54,961 nucleotides of DNA from CAZRIP01 sp964600165 (GCA_964600165.1 CAZRIP010000010.1:1-54961); one strand, 5' to 3'. Numbered from the stretch's first letter, positions 1-8,092 are shown. Program-made: numbers and translations. The notes: generated from the sequence alone by a model not told the origin.

Positions 1-7
1 CCTATGG

Positions 8-29
8 CGACTATCCCCGGGGACAGTCG
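8..29. repeat. REP-like palindrome, family A (decayed copy)
   Basis: An inverted repeat centred on CCCCGGGG, with arms CGACTATCCCC and GGGGACAGTCG and one mismatch (A13 against C24). It matches the cleaner copy at 26439-26462. It lies just past the 3' end of the helicase gene, so it may also shape that transcript's end. Confidence 0.6.
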
Positions 30-32
30 AGA

Positions 33-1274
33 TCAGCGCCGGAAGCGGCGCATCCCGCTGCCGCGCGGGATCACGCGGCGCAGGCGGAAGCTCGAGCTCG
101 CCTTCGGCTTGAAGGTCGTCAGGATCGGCTGGACGCGGTAGGGGAAATCGGGCAGCGCCGCGCGCGGGATCGACTGGCCGATGAAGGCCTCGATGGCGGT
201 CACGTAGGGCTGCTCGTCGATCGTCATCAGCATGATGGCGTCGCCCACCTGGAACGCGCGGCCGGTGCGGCCGATGCGGTGGACGTAGTCCTCGGCGTGC
301 TGCGGGACGTCGAAGTTGATGACGTGGGAGATGTGGCTGACGTCCAAACCGCGTGCGGCCAAGTCGGTGGCCACCAAGATCTCGTGCTTCTGCTTGCGGA
401 AGCCGTCCATCGCCTGCGTGCGCTGCGCCTGCGTCTTGTTCGAGTGCAGCGCGACGACGTTGTGGCCCTTGTTCTGGAGCATGCGCGCGATCATGTCGGC
501 GCGGTCCTTCGTGCGCGTGAACACGACGGCCGAGGTGATCTTCGCGTTGTTCATGATCGCGAACAAGAGCTCGTACTTCTGGTCCGGCGTGATCGGATAG
601 AGGATCTGCGTGATGCTCGCGGCCGGCGTGCTCGGCCGGTCGATGGCGATGCGCACGGGCTCCTTCATGAAGGCGACCACGGCGCGCTCGACCTCGGGCG
701 GGATCGTCGCGGAGAACATCAAGGTCTGCCGCTGCGGCGGGATGGCCTGCATGATGCGCCGGACGTCGGGCATGAAGCCCATGTCGAGCATCCGGTCGGC
801 CTCGTCGAGGACGACGAATTTGACCTTGTCTAGATGAAGAACGCGCTGGCGATAGAGATCGAGCAGGCGGCCCGGCGTGGCGACGACGATCTCGGCGCCC
901 TTTTTCAGGGCTTGGATCTGGCTGTGCATGCTCGCCCCGCCGATCACGAGCGCGACCTGGACCGACGAGAAGCGCGCGAGGTCTTTGGCCGCCGTCTCCA
1001 CCTGCGCGGCGAGCTCGCGCGTGGGCACGAGCACTACGGCGCGGACGGCGAGCTTCTCGTGCGGGCGCGCCTTGCGGTCCTTGATGATGGCGTTCAAAAG
1101 CGGCGCCATGAACGCGATCGTCTTGCCGCTGCCGGTCTGAGCGGAGCCCAAGACGTCCTTGCCGTTTAAAGCGGGCGGGATCGCCTGCGCTTGGATCGGC
1201 ATCGGCGCCGAGTAGCCCATCGCCTTGACGGCTTCGTGAATTTCCGGAAGGAGATCGAACTGCGAGAACGGCAT
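33..1274 (-). CDS. rhlE: DEAD-box ATP-dependent RNA helicase, RhlE-like
   Basis: 413-residue cytoplasmic RNA helicase that unwinds short RNA duplexes in ribosome assembly or mRNA turnover. The motif set is complete: Q motif near residues 5-30, AQTGSGKT 45-52, PTREL 84-88, TPGR 133-136, DEAD 157-160, SAT 188-190, ATDLAARGLD 302-311, HRIGRTGR 332-339. The C-terminal tail is short and basic, as in compact RhlE proteins. It lies 17 nt downstream of the cytosine deaminase gene on the same strand. A TAGAAT box at 1284-1289 could give it its own start site. RhlE rather than another DEAD subgroup is a judgement from length and tail; the helicase assignment is firm. Confidence 0.93.
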   Translation of the reverse strand: MPFSQFDLLPEIHEAVKAMGYSAPMPIQAQAIPPALNGKDVLGSAQTGSGKTIAFMAPLLNAIIKDRKARPHEKLAVRAVVLVPTRELAAQVETAAKDLARFSSVQVALVIGGASMHSQIQALKKGAEIVVATPGRLLDLYRQRVLHLDKVKFVVLDEADRMLDMGFMPDVRRIMQAIPPQRQTLMFSATIPPEVERAVVAFMKEPVRIAIDRPSTPAASITQILYPITPDQKYELLFAIMNNAKITSAVVFTRTKDRADMIARMLQNKGHNVVALHSNKTQAQRTQAMDGFRKQKHEILVATDLAARGLDVSHISHVINFDVPQHAEDYVHRIGRTGRAFQVGDAIMLMTIDEQPYVTAIEAFIGQSIPRAALPDFPYRVQPILTTFKPKASSSFRLRRVIPRGSGMRRFRR

Positions 1275-1291
1275 CTGGCTTTTATTCTAGC

Positions 1292-1729
1292 TTATTTGCC
1301 GATGTCCTCGTTCCACAGCTCGGGCTTTTCCGCGATGAAGCGCCGCATGAGCGCGACGCACTCCTCGTCGTCCAAGTCGATCACCTCGACGCCGTGCGCG
1401 CGCATGAACTCGGGACCGCCGGGAAACGTCCTAGACTCGCCGGCGTAGACCTTCTTGATGCCGAACTGCACGATCGCGCCCGAGCAGAGGTAGCAGGGCA
1501 TCAAGGTCGAATAGAGCACGGTTCCCTTATAATGGCCGACGCGCCCGGCTTGACGCAGGCAGTCGATCTCGGCGTGAGCCATCGGGTCGCCCTGCTGCAC
1601 GCGGCGGTTATGGCCGCGGCCGATCACCTTCCCGTCCTTGACGAGCGCGGAGCCGATCGGGATGCCGCCCTCGGCGTAGCCGAGCTTGGCTTGCTCGAGC
1701 GCGGCGAGCAGGAAAGGATCGCGGGGCAC
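1292..1729 (-). CDS. Cytosine deaminase, yeast Fcy1-like (CDA fold)
   Basis: 145-residue zinc deaminase. The zinc site is HAE 52-54 with PCYLC 78-82. Several features follow the yeast cytosine deaminase family rather than the tRNA adenosine or dCMP deaminases: GYAEGGIPIG near 17-26, GHN 39-41, and a C-terminal PELWNEDIG, where Fcy1 places the Trp and Asp that contact the base. Expected reaction: cytosine to uracil plus ammonia, in pyrimidine salvage. Start is GTG at 1729, with TATGCT at 1736-1741, six nt upstream, which fits a leaderless mRNA. Guanine deaminase or another small-base deaminase remains possible. Confidence 0.8.
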   Translation of the reverse strand: MPRDPFLLAALEQAKLGYAEGGIPIGSALVKDGKVIGRGHNRRVQQGDPMAHAEIDCLRQAGRVGHYKGTVLYSTLMPCYLCSGAIVQFGIKKVYAGESRTFPGGPEFMRAHGVEVIDLDDEECVALMRRFIAEKPELWNEDIGK

Positions 1730-1809
1730 GATATGAGCATAACGGGAATCGTGCCCAGACGCCAGGGTTTTTTATATGATCCCGTTTACTGATTTTAGGA
1801 GGAAGAACC

Positions 1810-2901
1810 ATGACCTTGCGTCCGATGCAGTCCTTCGCTCTCGCCGCCGCGCTCTGCGCGCCGGCCTTCGCCGCCGAGCCCGCCGCGCCGACCGCGCCCG
1901 CCGCCAAGAATCCGGGGGCCGCGACGATGAGCGAGCAGCAGCAGACCCTTTACGGCATCGGCGTCTGGCTCTCGCAGCAAGTGTCGGTCTTCCATCTGAC
2001 CTCCGGCGAGCTCAAGACCGTCGAGACCGGCCTGCGCGACGGCGTCCTCGGCAAGAAGCTCCAGATCGACCCGGCGTTGATGAGCACCAGGCTCAAGGCG
2101 TTCGCGCAGCAACGCGCTACGGCCGCCGCGGCCAAGGAGAAGGCGGGCGCGAAGGCCGTCCTCGACAAGGCCGCCAAGGAGCCGGGCGCCAAGACCCTGC
2201 CCTCGGGCTCGGTCTATCTGACGGTCAAGGAAGGAAGCGGCGATTCCCCGAAGGCCGACGACTCGGCCAAGTTCAACATGCGCGGAACGGCCGACGGCAA
2301 GGTCTTCGAGGACACTTTCGAGCGCAAGCAGCCCGCCGAGGCCACTCCGGCCGAGACCGGCATCGACTGCTTGAAGGAAGCCCTCGAGCTGATGAAGCCC
2401 GGCGAGTCCGTCAAGCTCACCTGTCCCTCGTCGGCGGCCTTCGGCGACGCCGGCCATCCGCCCCAGATCCCCGGCGGCGCGGCCATCGTTTTCGACGTCG
2501 AGCTCTTGAGCGTGACCAAGGGCATCAGCGCGGACGATCAAAAGAAAGCCCTCGAGACGGCGGCCAAGGAGCCCGGCGCCAAGAAGTACCCGTCGGGCCT
2601 CGTCGTCAAGATCACCAAGGAAGGCAAGGGCGCCTCGCCGAAGGAGACCGACACGGTCAAGGTCAATTATCGCGGCACGCTCGTCAACGGCAAGGAGTTC
2701 GACGCCAACAAGGGCATCGAGTTCGGCCTCAAGCAAGTGATCCCGTGCTGGACCGAAGGCCTCCAGAAGCTGAAGGTCGGCGGCTCGGCCGTGCTGACCT
2801 GTCCGGCGTCGATCGCCTACGGCGAGCGCGGGCAGTCCGGCATCCCGGCGGGCTCGACCTTGATCTTCGAGGTCGACCTGCTCGACATCGTCAAGAAATA
2901 G
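1810..2901 (+). CDS. Exported tandem-domain FKBP-type peptidyl-prolyl isomerase
   Basis: 363 residues with a signal peptide (about 1-21, ending AFA-AE), an Ala/Pro linker, an FkpA_N-like helical region, then two FKBP domains (about 140-235 and 265-363). The two halves are a visible duplication: AAKEPGAK occurs before each, and each has the same Cys pair, one at the start of the long helix and one in LTCP before the AFG or AYG turn. That predicts one disulfide per domain in the periplasm. The second domain keeps the canonical FKBP pattern (VNYRGTL, FD, GIPAGSTLIFEVDLL). The first is more divergent. The start has a strong AGGAGG at 1797-1802 and a TATGAT box upstream, so this gene has a conventional leader. 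Confidence 0.9.
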   Translation: MTLRPMQSFALAAALCAPAFAAEPAAPTAPAAKNPGAATMSEQQQTLYGIGVWLSQQVSVFHLTSGELKTVETGLRDGVLGKKLQIDPALMSTRLKAFAQQRATAAAAKEKAGAKAVLDKAAKEPGAKTLPSGSVYLTVKEGSGDSPKADDSAKFNMRGTADGKVFEDTFERKQPAEATPAETGIDCLKEALELMKPGESVKLTCPSSAAFGDAGHPPQIPGGAAIVFDVELLSVTKGISADDQKKALETAAKEPGAKKYPSGLVVKITKEGKGASPKETDTVKVNYRGTLVNGKEFDANKGIEFGLKQVIPCWTEGLQKLKVGGSAVLTCPASIAYGERGQSGIPAGSTLIFEVDLLDIVKK

Positions 2902-3312
2902 CTAAGCGCTGCATGCTCGTCTCTCAACGAGCATGCAGCGGTCGGAGACGACGATCAGGCCCGCTTTGCGCGCCTTTTCCTCGGCGTCCGGGTGCGTGAT
3001 ACCGCTCTGCAGCCAGACGGCCTTGGCTTTGATCGCGATCGCCTCGTCGATGACGGGCGGCACGTCCTCGGAGCGGCGGAAAACCTCCACCACGTCGATC
3101 GGGAATGGGATCGCCGAGAGGCTGGGGTAGCACGTTTCGCCCAAGATCTCTTCGTGCCCCGGATTGACGGGGACGATCTTGTAGCCCCGCTCCTGCATGT
3201 AGGCCGGGACGTAATGCCCGGCGCGCTCGGGCTTCGGGGAGCAGCCGACGACGGCGATCGTCTTAAAGGCGAGGACGCGCGCGACGTCGTCGTCGCCCCC
3301 GCCGGACGGCAA
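2902..3312 (-). CDS. CoA-binding domain protein, YccU-like
   Basis: 136-residue Rossmann-fold CoA_binding_2 protein. The nucleotide loop is IAVVGCSPKPERAGHYVP (about 19-36), followed by VPVNPG and the strand VWLQSGI. Family members bind CoA; a precise role is not known. The only sensible start is TTG at 3312, 11 nt after the stop of the upstream zinc-ribbon gene, so it is likely read through or translationally coupled. Its stop codon directly abuts the FKBP stop on the other strand, and its last residues (RCMLVERRACSA) are encoded by the hairpin at 2907-2940. Confidence 0.85.
   Translation of the reverse strand: MPSGGGDDDVARVLAFKTIAVVGCSPKPERAGHYVPAYMQERGYKIVPVNPGHEEILGETCYPSLSAIPFPIDVVEVFRRSEDVPPVIDEAIAIKAKAVWLQSGITHPDAEEKARKAGLIVVSDRCMLVERRACSA
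2907..2940. terminator. Hairpin between convergent genes
   Basis: Perfect 14-bp stem (CGCTGCATGCTCGT and its complement) with a 6-nt loop CTCTCA. It starts 6 nt after the FKBP stop codon and lies inside the last codons of the CoA-binding gene on the other strand. No T-run follows. It probably ends FKBP transcription while also encoding the C-terminus of its neighbour. Confidence 0.55.
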
Positions 3313-3323
3313 GCGGCAGGCGT

Positions 3324-3638
3324 CTACGATCGGTACGCCTCGACGTGCATCTCGCCTTCCTCGAGCTGGATGTGCAGGGAGATCGAGCGGCTGCAGACCT
3401 CGCAGTCCTCATACAGCGACTGGCCGTCCTGCTCCGAGGTCACGTGGATCTCGAACTCCTCCCCGCAATAAGGGCAAGGGACCTGCACCCATTCTTCGAG
3501 ATGCTCTTTCTCGGGGGCGGCCGTCACTTCCGTCAAAACGGTCTCGAGGACCTTGTCTTGGCGCTGGTCCTCGCGCGCCTCCGCCTTCGCTCCCGTCTTT
3601 TTCTTCGTCGGAGACTTCTTCTCGGTCTTCGATTTCAC
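3324..3638 (-). CDS. CPXCG-type cysteine-rich zinc-ribbon protein
   Basis: Small protein, 104 residues from the chosen GTG. It has a Lys-rich, probably disordered N-terminal third, then a zinc ribbon: PCPYCGEEF and, about 20 residues later, DCEVCSRS. This matches the CPXCG-motif family of unknown function. A longer reading frame begins upstream, but TATATT at 3645-3650 lies six nt before GTG 3638, so the shorter start is preferred. It heads a two-gene unit with the CoA-binding gene. Confidence 0.75.
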   Translation of the reverse strand: MKSKTEKKSPTKKKTGAKAEAREDQRQDKVLETVLTEVTAAPEKEHLEEWVQVPCPYCGEEFEIHVTSEQDGQSLYEDCEVCSRSISLHIQLEEGEMHVEAYRS

Positions 3639-3644
3639 AATCAC

Positions 3645-3673
3645 AATATACCCCCCGACCTCAAAACGCGCAA
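3645..3673 (-). promoter_or_regulatory. Sigma70-type promoter for the CPXCG gene
   Basis: TTGCGC (3668-3673), 17-nt spacer, TATATT (3645-3650), then six nt to GTG 3638. The -35 abuts the hairpin at 3673-3712. Confidence 0.5.
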
Positions 3674-3712
3674 GACCTACCCCCGCGCTTTTTTCCACGC
3701 GGGGGTAGGTCT
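3673..3712 (-). terminator. Stem-loop terminator after the glyoxylate enzyme gene
   Basis: 14-15 bp stem GACCTACCCCCGCG with its complement and a 10-nt loop containing six T. It begins about 15 nt past the stop of the malate synthase-isocitrate lyase gene. No long U-run follows. The GACCTACCCC arm resembles the GACTTACCCC arm of the palindrome at 33776-33809, so it may be a diverged repeat turned terminator. Confidence 0.5.
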
Positions 3713-3726
3713 CGCTCTTGACGTCG

Positions 3727-6411
3727 TTAAGCGCCCTTGCTGACCTTCTCGAGCGTCAGCCAGCGGTTGGTGCCGGCGAACTTCTGGTGCATGCGCGTCG
3801 TGGGCTCGCCGTCGGGCTGGCCGATCTCCGCGAGCTGCAGGTCCGCGAGGGCGTCCAAGCCGCGATTGCGGAACTTCTTGAGCGAGTCCTCGAGCGCCAT
3901 GCCGATCGTGCGAAACGCGAGCAGCGTCGAGAACTGCAGCACGTAGCCGAGCTCGCCGAGCTGCTTGTTGAGCATCAGCTTGCCCTCTTTCTTCGCCTTG
4001 CCCCAGTGGAGCGAGGGCGAGAGGTTGAAGCCCAGCATCTGGTTCGGATAATACTTGTGCACGCCCTCGGCGAAGGCCTGCGGCTGCTCCAAGTCGACGT
4101 TGTTGAACTCGGCCCAGATCACGTCGACGCCGAGGCTCGCGGCCTCGAGCGCGCGGTCGACGGCGTGGTCGACGCCGGGTCCGCGGCCGCCGGGCACGGC
4201 GCCGTCGACGGCGTCGGTGCGGGCGATGACGACGAGGTTGGTCTCCGTCGCCTGCGCCGCGGCTTTCACCGCGATGAGCTTCTCGATCCACTTGTGCGTG
4301 GGTACAAGCACCTTATCCCTCTTACTTCCGTGGTGCGCGACGATGTGCCCGCACGTGCGCTCGGCCGGGTCCTGGTCCTCGAGGTGCACGCCGCCGACGC
4401 CGGCGCGGATCAGCTCGCGCGTGAGCGTGAACGTCTGCGTCGGGCCGCCGAAGCCGGCCTCGATGTCCGCGAAGATCGGCGGGGTGTTGAGGACGACGCC
4501 GTCGTTGTCGTAGAAGTGGCGGTCGCGGGTGCCCTCGATGCCGCGGATGAGCTCATGGACGAGGCCGACCATCTGGTGCGAGGGATAGATGCCGATGTCC
4601 GGATACATGTTGTGCGCGACGGCAAGCTGCCAGCCGGAGGCGTAGATCGCCTCGTAGGCGAGGTCGGTCAACAGCGACGCCGTCATCGCGTCGTAGGCTC
4701 CGGCCGTGTGCAGGAAGCTGCGCTCCGGGCGCGACTTGCGCATCTCGAACTTCTCCTTCAATAGGGCCCGCAGCTTGTCGGCGGGATGGATCTTCTCGGT
4801 CGGCGCGTACATCTTGGCGAACTGGTCGGCGGGATACTTCCACTTCTTGACCCCGTCGGGCGAGGCCTTGGTCAACTCCTTGATCATGTCTTGGCTCCAG
4901 TTGCTGGCGCGTTTATATTTTTCCGCCGTGGCGGAATCGGTCTCGGCGACGATCTTCGCTAGCTCTTCTTCAAACCACCGCTCGACGAGCGTCCACGTGA
5001 TGATAACGCCGTCGTCCGTCTTGACCGCGTGCTTGACGCGCTGGGCGACCAACGCCCTGTATATACGGTCGGTCGCGAGGTCTTCCATGAAATTGCCGAT
5101 CAGGGCGCCGTTCTTGTCGTAGCCCTTGATCATGCGGGCGCCGAGGCCCGAGAGCACGCCGAAGCGGTACTCGATCATCGTGCGGATCGCGTCGCGCGTG
5201 CCGGCCACGGTGACCGAGCCCGCGCCGCGCGGGTTCGGGGTGAGGTCCGGCCGGCGCGGCGCCTCGGGGTGAGTCACCTTGAGCTGGTTCGGCTTCGGGA
5301 ACTGCGCGATCGCGCCGTCGTGCTGATCCGGGTGGCCGGTCCACGCGCCGTCGAAGCCGATGGCGGCCTCGTTCTTCTTGTCGGCGGCCAGGCGCTCCAT
5401 CGCGCGCCGATTGATCGCCGCGTCCTTTCGGTCAGGAAAGATCGCCGTCATGCCGCCGATGGCGAGGGCGCCGCGCCGATGGCAGACGTCGACGATGCGG
5501 CGCCGGATATTTTGAAAAAACGCGACGTCGTGCGGGATCGTGTTGCGGTCCGGCAGGATCCAGGCCGGGTCCTCGAGCTTAAATTCAAGCAGGCTCGCCA
5601 TGTAGTCCCAGCGGCCGAGGTTGAGGCCGATCGCGTGGCGGCGCGCCGAGTGCAGGAGCTCCTCCGCTTGGTAGGCGGCGGGAAGAGACTCGATCAGGAA
5701 CATGATCTTCGTCGTACCTTCAGGGATGCCGATCGCTTTCTCCATCGCGGCGAGCAGATCGGAGAACCACGCGGCGTCGGCGTGAGACTCCGTCTTCGGG
5801 ATATAGAAGCAGAGCTTGGCCTGCCGCGCCGGGTCTTTAAGCGCGGCCTTGCGCTCGGCCGCCGTCTGGAAGAAGACGCTCGCAAGATCGAACAGCGAGC
5901 CGGAAACGATCTCGCCGGCCAAGACGCGCTCCTCGTCCAAGCGCAGCCCGCGCGGGCGATAGAGCATCACTTGGCCGCTCGGCTTGATCTTGGCGCCCTC
6001 GTGGGCCAGCGTGCCTTTGATCGCGGCGACGGTGTTCTGCTGCGCCGCGCGGACGTTCTCCCAATCGGTCGTGATCGAATCTTCGCCGTCGGGCATGCAG
6101 CCCGGGTCGCCCGTGTTGGCCATCGCGACGACGAGCTTGGCGTTGTCGGCGGGTCCGGTGATCTGGTTGCGCTGGTCGCGCGCCCAATCCGGGAGCGCTA
6201 TTTTCCAATCGCCGCGCGTCGCCTCGGACTCGGGAAGGTAATCGAGGGGCCGCCCGCTTCGGGCGTTGAGGAGCGCGGCGCGGCGCGCGGCGAGGAGCGT
6301 TTGGCGCCGGGGCTCGAAGGCGCGATGAAGCGGCAGCAGGAACTCGAGGAGCCCTTCGGGAAGACCGAGCTTCGGCTGGGCTTTTCCTTTCTTGACGGCG
6401 ACGCTCGGCAT
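3727..6411 (-). CDS. Bifunctional malate synthase-isocitrate lyase fusion
   Basis: 894 residues encoding both glyoxylate-shunt enzymes in one chain. Residues about 1-535 are malate synthase A: YRPRG 151-155, ESLPAA 241-246, GLNLGRWDY 262-270, GGMTAIFP 319-326, GFDGAW 352-357, FMED 441-444 (catalytic Asp in the last motif). Residues about 565-894 are isocitrate lyase: YASGWQLA 590-597, HLEDQ 676-680, active-site Cys687 in RTCGH, ARTDA 730-734, NLSPSLHW 796-803, LQFSTLLAF. The lyase part lacks the usual N-terminal arm. It has RTCGH in place of KKCGH, and about seven extra residues (around 690-699) before KVLVPT. Expected products: isocitrate to succinate plus glyoxylate, then glyoxylate plus acetyl-CoA to malate. 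It is a single gene with its own promoter, an SD (GGAGG) and a terminator. Confidence 0.92.
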   Translation of the reverse strand: MPSVAVKKGKAQPKLGLPEGLLEFLLPLHRAFEPRRQTLLAARRAALLNARSGRPLDYLPESEATRGDWKIALPDWARDQRNQITGPADNAKLVVAMANTGDPGCMPDGEDSITTDWENVRAAQQNTVAAIKGTLAHEGAKIKPSGQVMLYRPRGLRLDEERVLAGEIVSGSLFDLASVFFQTAAERKAALKDPARQAKLCFYIPKTESHADAAWFSDLLAAMEKAIGIPEGTTKIMFLIESLPAAYQAEELLHSARRHAIGLNLGRWDYMASLLEFKLEDPAWILPDRNTIPHDVAFFQNIRRRIVDVCHRRGALAIGGMTAIFPDRKDAAINRRAMERLAADKKNEAAIGFDGAWTGHPDQHDGAIAQFPKPNQLKVTHPEAPRRPDLTPNPRGAGSVTVAGTRDAIRTMIEYRFGVLSGLGARMIKGYDKNGALIGNFMEDLATDRIYRALVAQRVKHAVKTDDGVIITWTLVERWFEEELAKIVAETDSATAEKYKRASNWSQDMIKELTKASPDGVKKWKYPADQFAKMYAPTEKIHPADKLRALLKEKFEMRKSRPERSFLHTAGAYDAMTASLLTDLAYEAIYASGWQLAVAHNMYPDIGIYPSHQMVGLVHELIRGIEGTRDRHFYDNDGVVLNTPPIFADIEAGFGGPTQTFTLTRELIRAGVGGVHLEDQDPAERTCGHIVAHHGSKRDKVLVPTHKWIEKLIAVKAAAQATETNLVVIARTDAVDGAVPGGRGPGVDHAVDRALEAASLGVDVIWAEFNNVDLEQPQAFAEGVHKYYPNQMLGFNLSPSLHWGKAKKEGKLMLNKQLGELGYVLQFSTLLAFRTIGMALEDSLKKFRNRGLDALADLQLAEIGQPDGEPTTRMHQKFAGTNRWLTLEKVSKGA

Positions 6412-6445
6412 CCGACCTCCGCGGCGAAAAATCTAGGGCGAAATT

Positions 6446-6474
6446 AGAGTAGGAAAATGACGCTGGGGGGTCAA
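6446..6474 (-). promoter_or_regulatory. Sigma70-type promoter for the glyoxylate enzyme
   Basis: TTGACC (6469-6474), 17-nt spacer, TACTCT (6446-6451). The transcript start would fall near 6439, leaving a leader of about 30 nt that carries GGAGG 6 nt before the ATG. This is one of the few conventional leaders in the window. Confidence 0.65.
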
Positions 6475-6482
6475 GAAATTCG

Positions 6483-6517
6483 GGGACCCAGAGAAGCAAC
6501 TATTTTCTCTGGGTCCC
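6483..6517. terminator. Intergenic stem-loop
   Basis: 13-bp perfect stem (GGGACCCAGAGAA and its complement) with a 9-nt loop. It lies between the beta-helix membrane gene's 3' end and the glyoxylate enzyme promoter. It may end the sigma-factor operon transcript or be another extragenic palindrome family; the GGGACCC core resembles the GGGTCAGACCC element at 31512. Confidence 0.45.
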
Positions 6518-6534
6518 GTGACGATCCGATGAAC

Positions 6535-6562
6535 TCATCATCCGCCGCGCGGCGGATGATGA
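6535..6562. repeat. REP-like palindrome, family B
   Basis: Perfect 28-bp palindrome with arm TCATCATCCGCCGC. It shares the core TCATCCGCC with copies at 8739, 26995 and 33753, but has GCGC instead of ACGT at the centre. It begins 5 nt downstream of the beta-helix membrane gene's stop codon. Confidence 0.7.
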
Positions 6563-6566
6563 CGGC

Positions 6567-7694
6567 TCACGGCCGGCTCCCCATGCGCGTGCGCCAGACG
6601 CCGCCGAGGCCCGCGACCAGCGAGCCGACGACGACCATGAGTCCCGCCAGGAACACAGTGACCCCCGCCAGCGTCGCCAAGCCGTTGGTCGCGAAGATGA
6701 TGAGGCGGCCGATGAGCGTCAAGGTCACGAGCGCGAGATAGCCGAGCAGCGCGGCGACGGCGGCGTTGCCGGGCTGCGGCTTTTGCAGCGACTCGAAGAG
6801 CCGCTCGCCGGCGAGACGGCTGGACGCGGCGAGCGCCATGATGAAGGCCGCCGCGGCGGCGATCAGGGCGAGCGGGATCAGCGGAATGCCGAGGACGGAC
6901 ACGGCGAGCATGATGAGCCCCGGGAAGAAAGCGAGCATGATGAGGACTCCCGTGCCCGCCGCGCCCCAGAAGTCGGACTTGACCGACTGCGCGACGGCGT
7001 CGACGGGCCGCGGCAGGAACACCGAGAGCAGCGCGACCAGAAGGCCGACGCAGCCGACGAACACGACGAAGCCCGCGAAGATGCCGAGGCGATGGCCGAA
7101 GCCCTCCTCCTTTTTCTCTTCCTTGGCTTCCACCTTGGTCTCGTCCTTGTCGTCCGAGCTCCATCCTTCGAACTGCTTGGCCAGGCGCGCGGGCAGCTTC
7201 GCGGCGAGGCCGAGGTCGAGATTGGAGATCGAGCCCTCGATCTCGGCGCCGTCGGCCTTGTTGAGCTTGCCGCCGAGCAGCGCGACGTCGCCGGTGACGA
7301 CGGCCTTGGGTCCGAGGTTGATGTTGCCGCCGGTCACCGCGACCTCGCCGCTCACCTTCCCGTTGATCGTGACGTTGCCGCCGAACGAGGCCACGTCGCC
7401 GTTGACCTTGCCCATCGTCGCGGACGAGCCGAAGGCCGCGACGCTGCCGATGATCTCGCCGTCGCCCTCCAGCGTGCCGCCGAAGACGGCGACGTCGCCG
7501 ATCTGCTTGCCGTTGATGACGACGTGACCGCTCGTCGCGATGTCTCCCGCGTGCGTGTCGCCTCTGTCGACCGTCACGTCGACGTGCGGGACGTCTTTCT
7601 TGTCGGACAGCGACCAATGCTTCTTGGCCTGCGCGGGCGCGGCGAGCAGCGACGACGCCAGCAGCGCGGCGACGACTCGTGAGATACTATTCAT
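6567..7694 (-). CDS. Exported beta-helix (bactofilin-like) domain fused to a multi-pass membrane domain
   Basis: 375 residues from ATG 7694. Signal peptide 1-23, then about 110 residues of short repeats of the type GDVAxFGG, GEVAVTGG, GDVALLGG. These read as a right-handed beta-helix like polymer-forming cytoskeletal proteins. An acidic/Lys linker (SSDDKDETKVEAKEEKKEE) follows, then five or six hydrophobic segments. The start codon overlaps the stop of the upstream membrane gene (ATGA) and has AGGAG before it; longer versions of the frame are not supported. It is third in the ECF sigma operon, which suggests an envelope-stress effector, possibly a scaffold on the outer face of the inner membrane. 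The function is inferred. Confidence 0.75.
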   Translation of the reverse strand: MNSISRVVAALLASSLLAAPAQAKKHWSLSDKKDVPHVDVTVDRGDTHAGDIATSGHVVINGKQIGDVAVFGGTLEGDGEIIGSVAAFGSSATMGKVNGDVASFGGNVTINGKVSGEVAVTGGNINLGPKAVVTGDVALLGGKLNKADGAEIEGSISNLDLGLAAKLPARLAKQFEGWSSDDKDETKVEAKEEKKEEGFGHRLGIFAGFVVFVGCVGLLVALLSVFLPRPVDAVAQSVKSDFWGAAGTGVLIMLAFFPGLIMLAVSVLGIPLIPLALIAAAAAFIMALAASSRLAGERLFESLQKPQPGNAAVAALLGYLALVTLTLIGRLIIFATNGLATLAGVTVFLAGLMVVVGSLVAGLGGVWRTRMGSRP

Positions 7695-8092
7695 GATATT
7701 CTCCTGGCGGCATGGACGGTCTTGGGGGCGAGAAGCGCCATCGCGCCCGCGGCGAGCAGGCTCGCGGCGAAGAGCTCCGCGGCCAGGCACGGCGCGCAGA
7801 CGGAAGACGCCTCGCGGCCGACGAACGACGCCCAGCGCACGGCCTCGACGAGCATCGCGGCGCCCTTGAGCTCGAGCGCGGTCAGCGACGGAAGCTCAAC
7901 CCCGAGCCAGAACGGAGCGGCCACGACGGCCGCCGTCCCCGCGGCGCTCCAGGCGACGCTAAACCCTAGAGCGCGCCGCCAGAGCCGCTCGACGCGCAGG
8001 CGGGCCAGCAGCCTCTCGTCGAACCCCTTGGACGGCGAACGCAGCGCCATCTTGCTGATCGCCGCGCCGATCGGGTCTTTTTCGTTATTCAT
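7691..8092 (-). CDS. Small membrane protein, candidate anti-sigma factor
   Basis: 133 residues. A soluble, basic N-terminal part (about 1-40) is followed by hydrophobic segments near 42-66 and 100-122, with a CAPC pair between them. I see no HxxxCxxC anti-sigma zinc motif and do not recognise the family. Position is the main clue: it lies 43 nt after an ECF sigma gene and overlaps the next gene by 4 nt, the usual place for a membrane anti-sigma factor. GAGGG precedes its ATG. Confidence 0.55.
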   Translation of the reverse strand: MNNEKDPIGAAISKMALRSPSKGFDERLLARLRVERLWRRALGFSVAWSAAGTAAVVAAPFWLGVELPSLTALELKGAAMLVEAVRWASFVGREASSVCAPCLAAELFAASLLAAGAMALLAPKTVHAARRIS

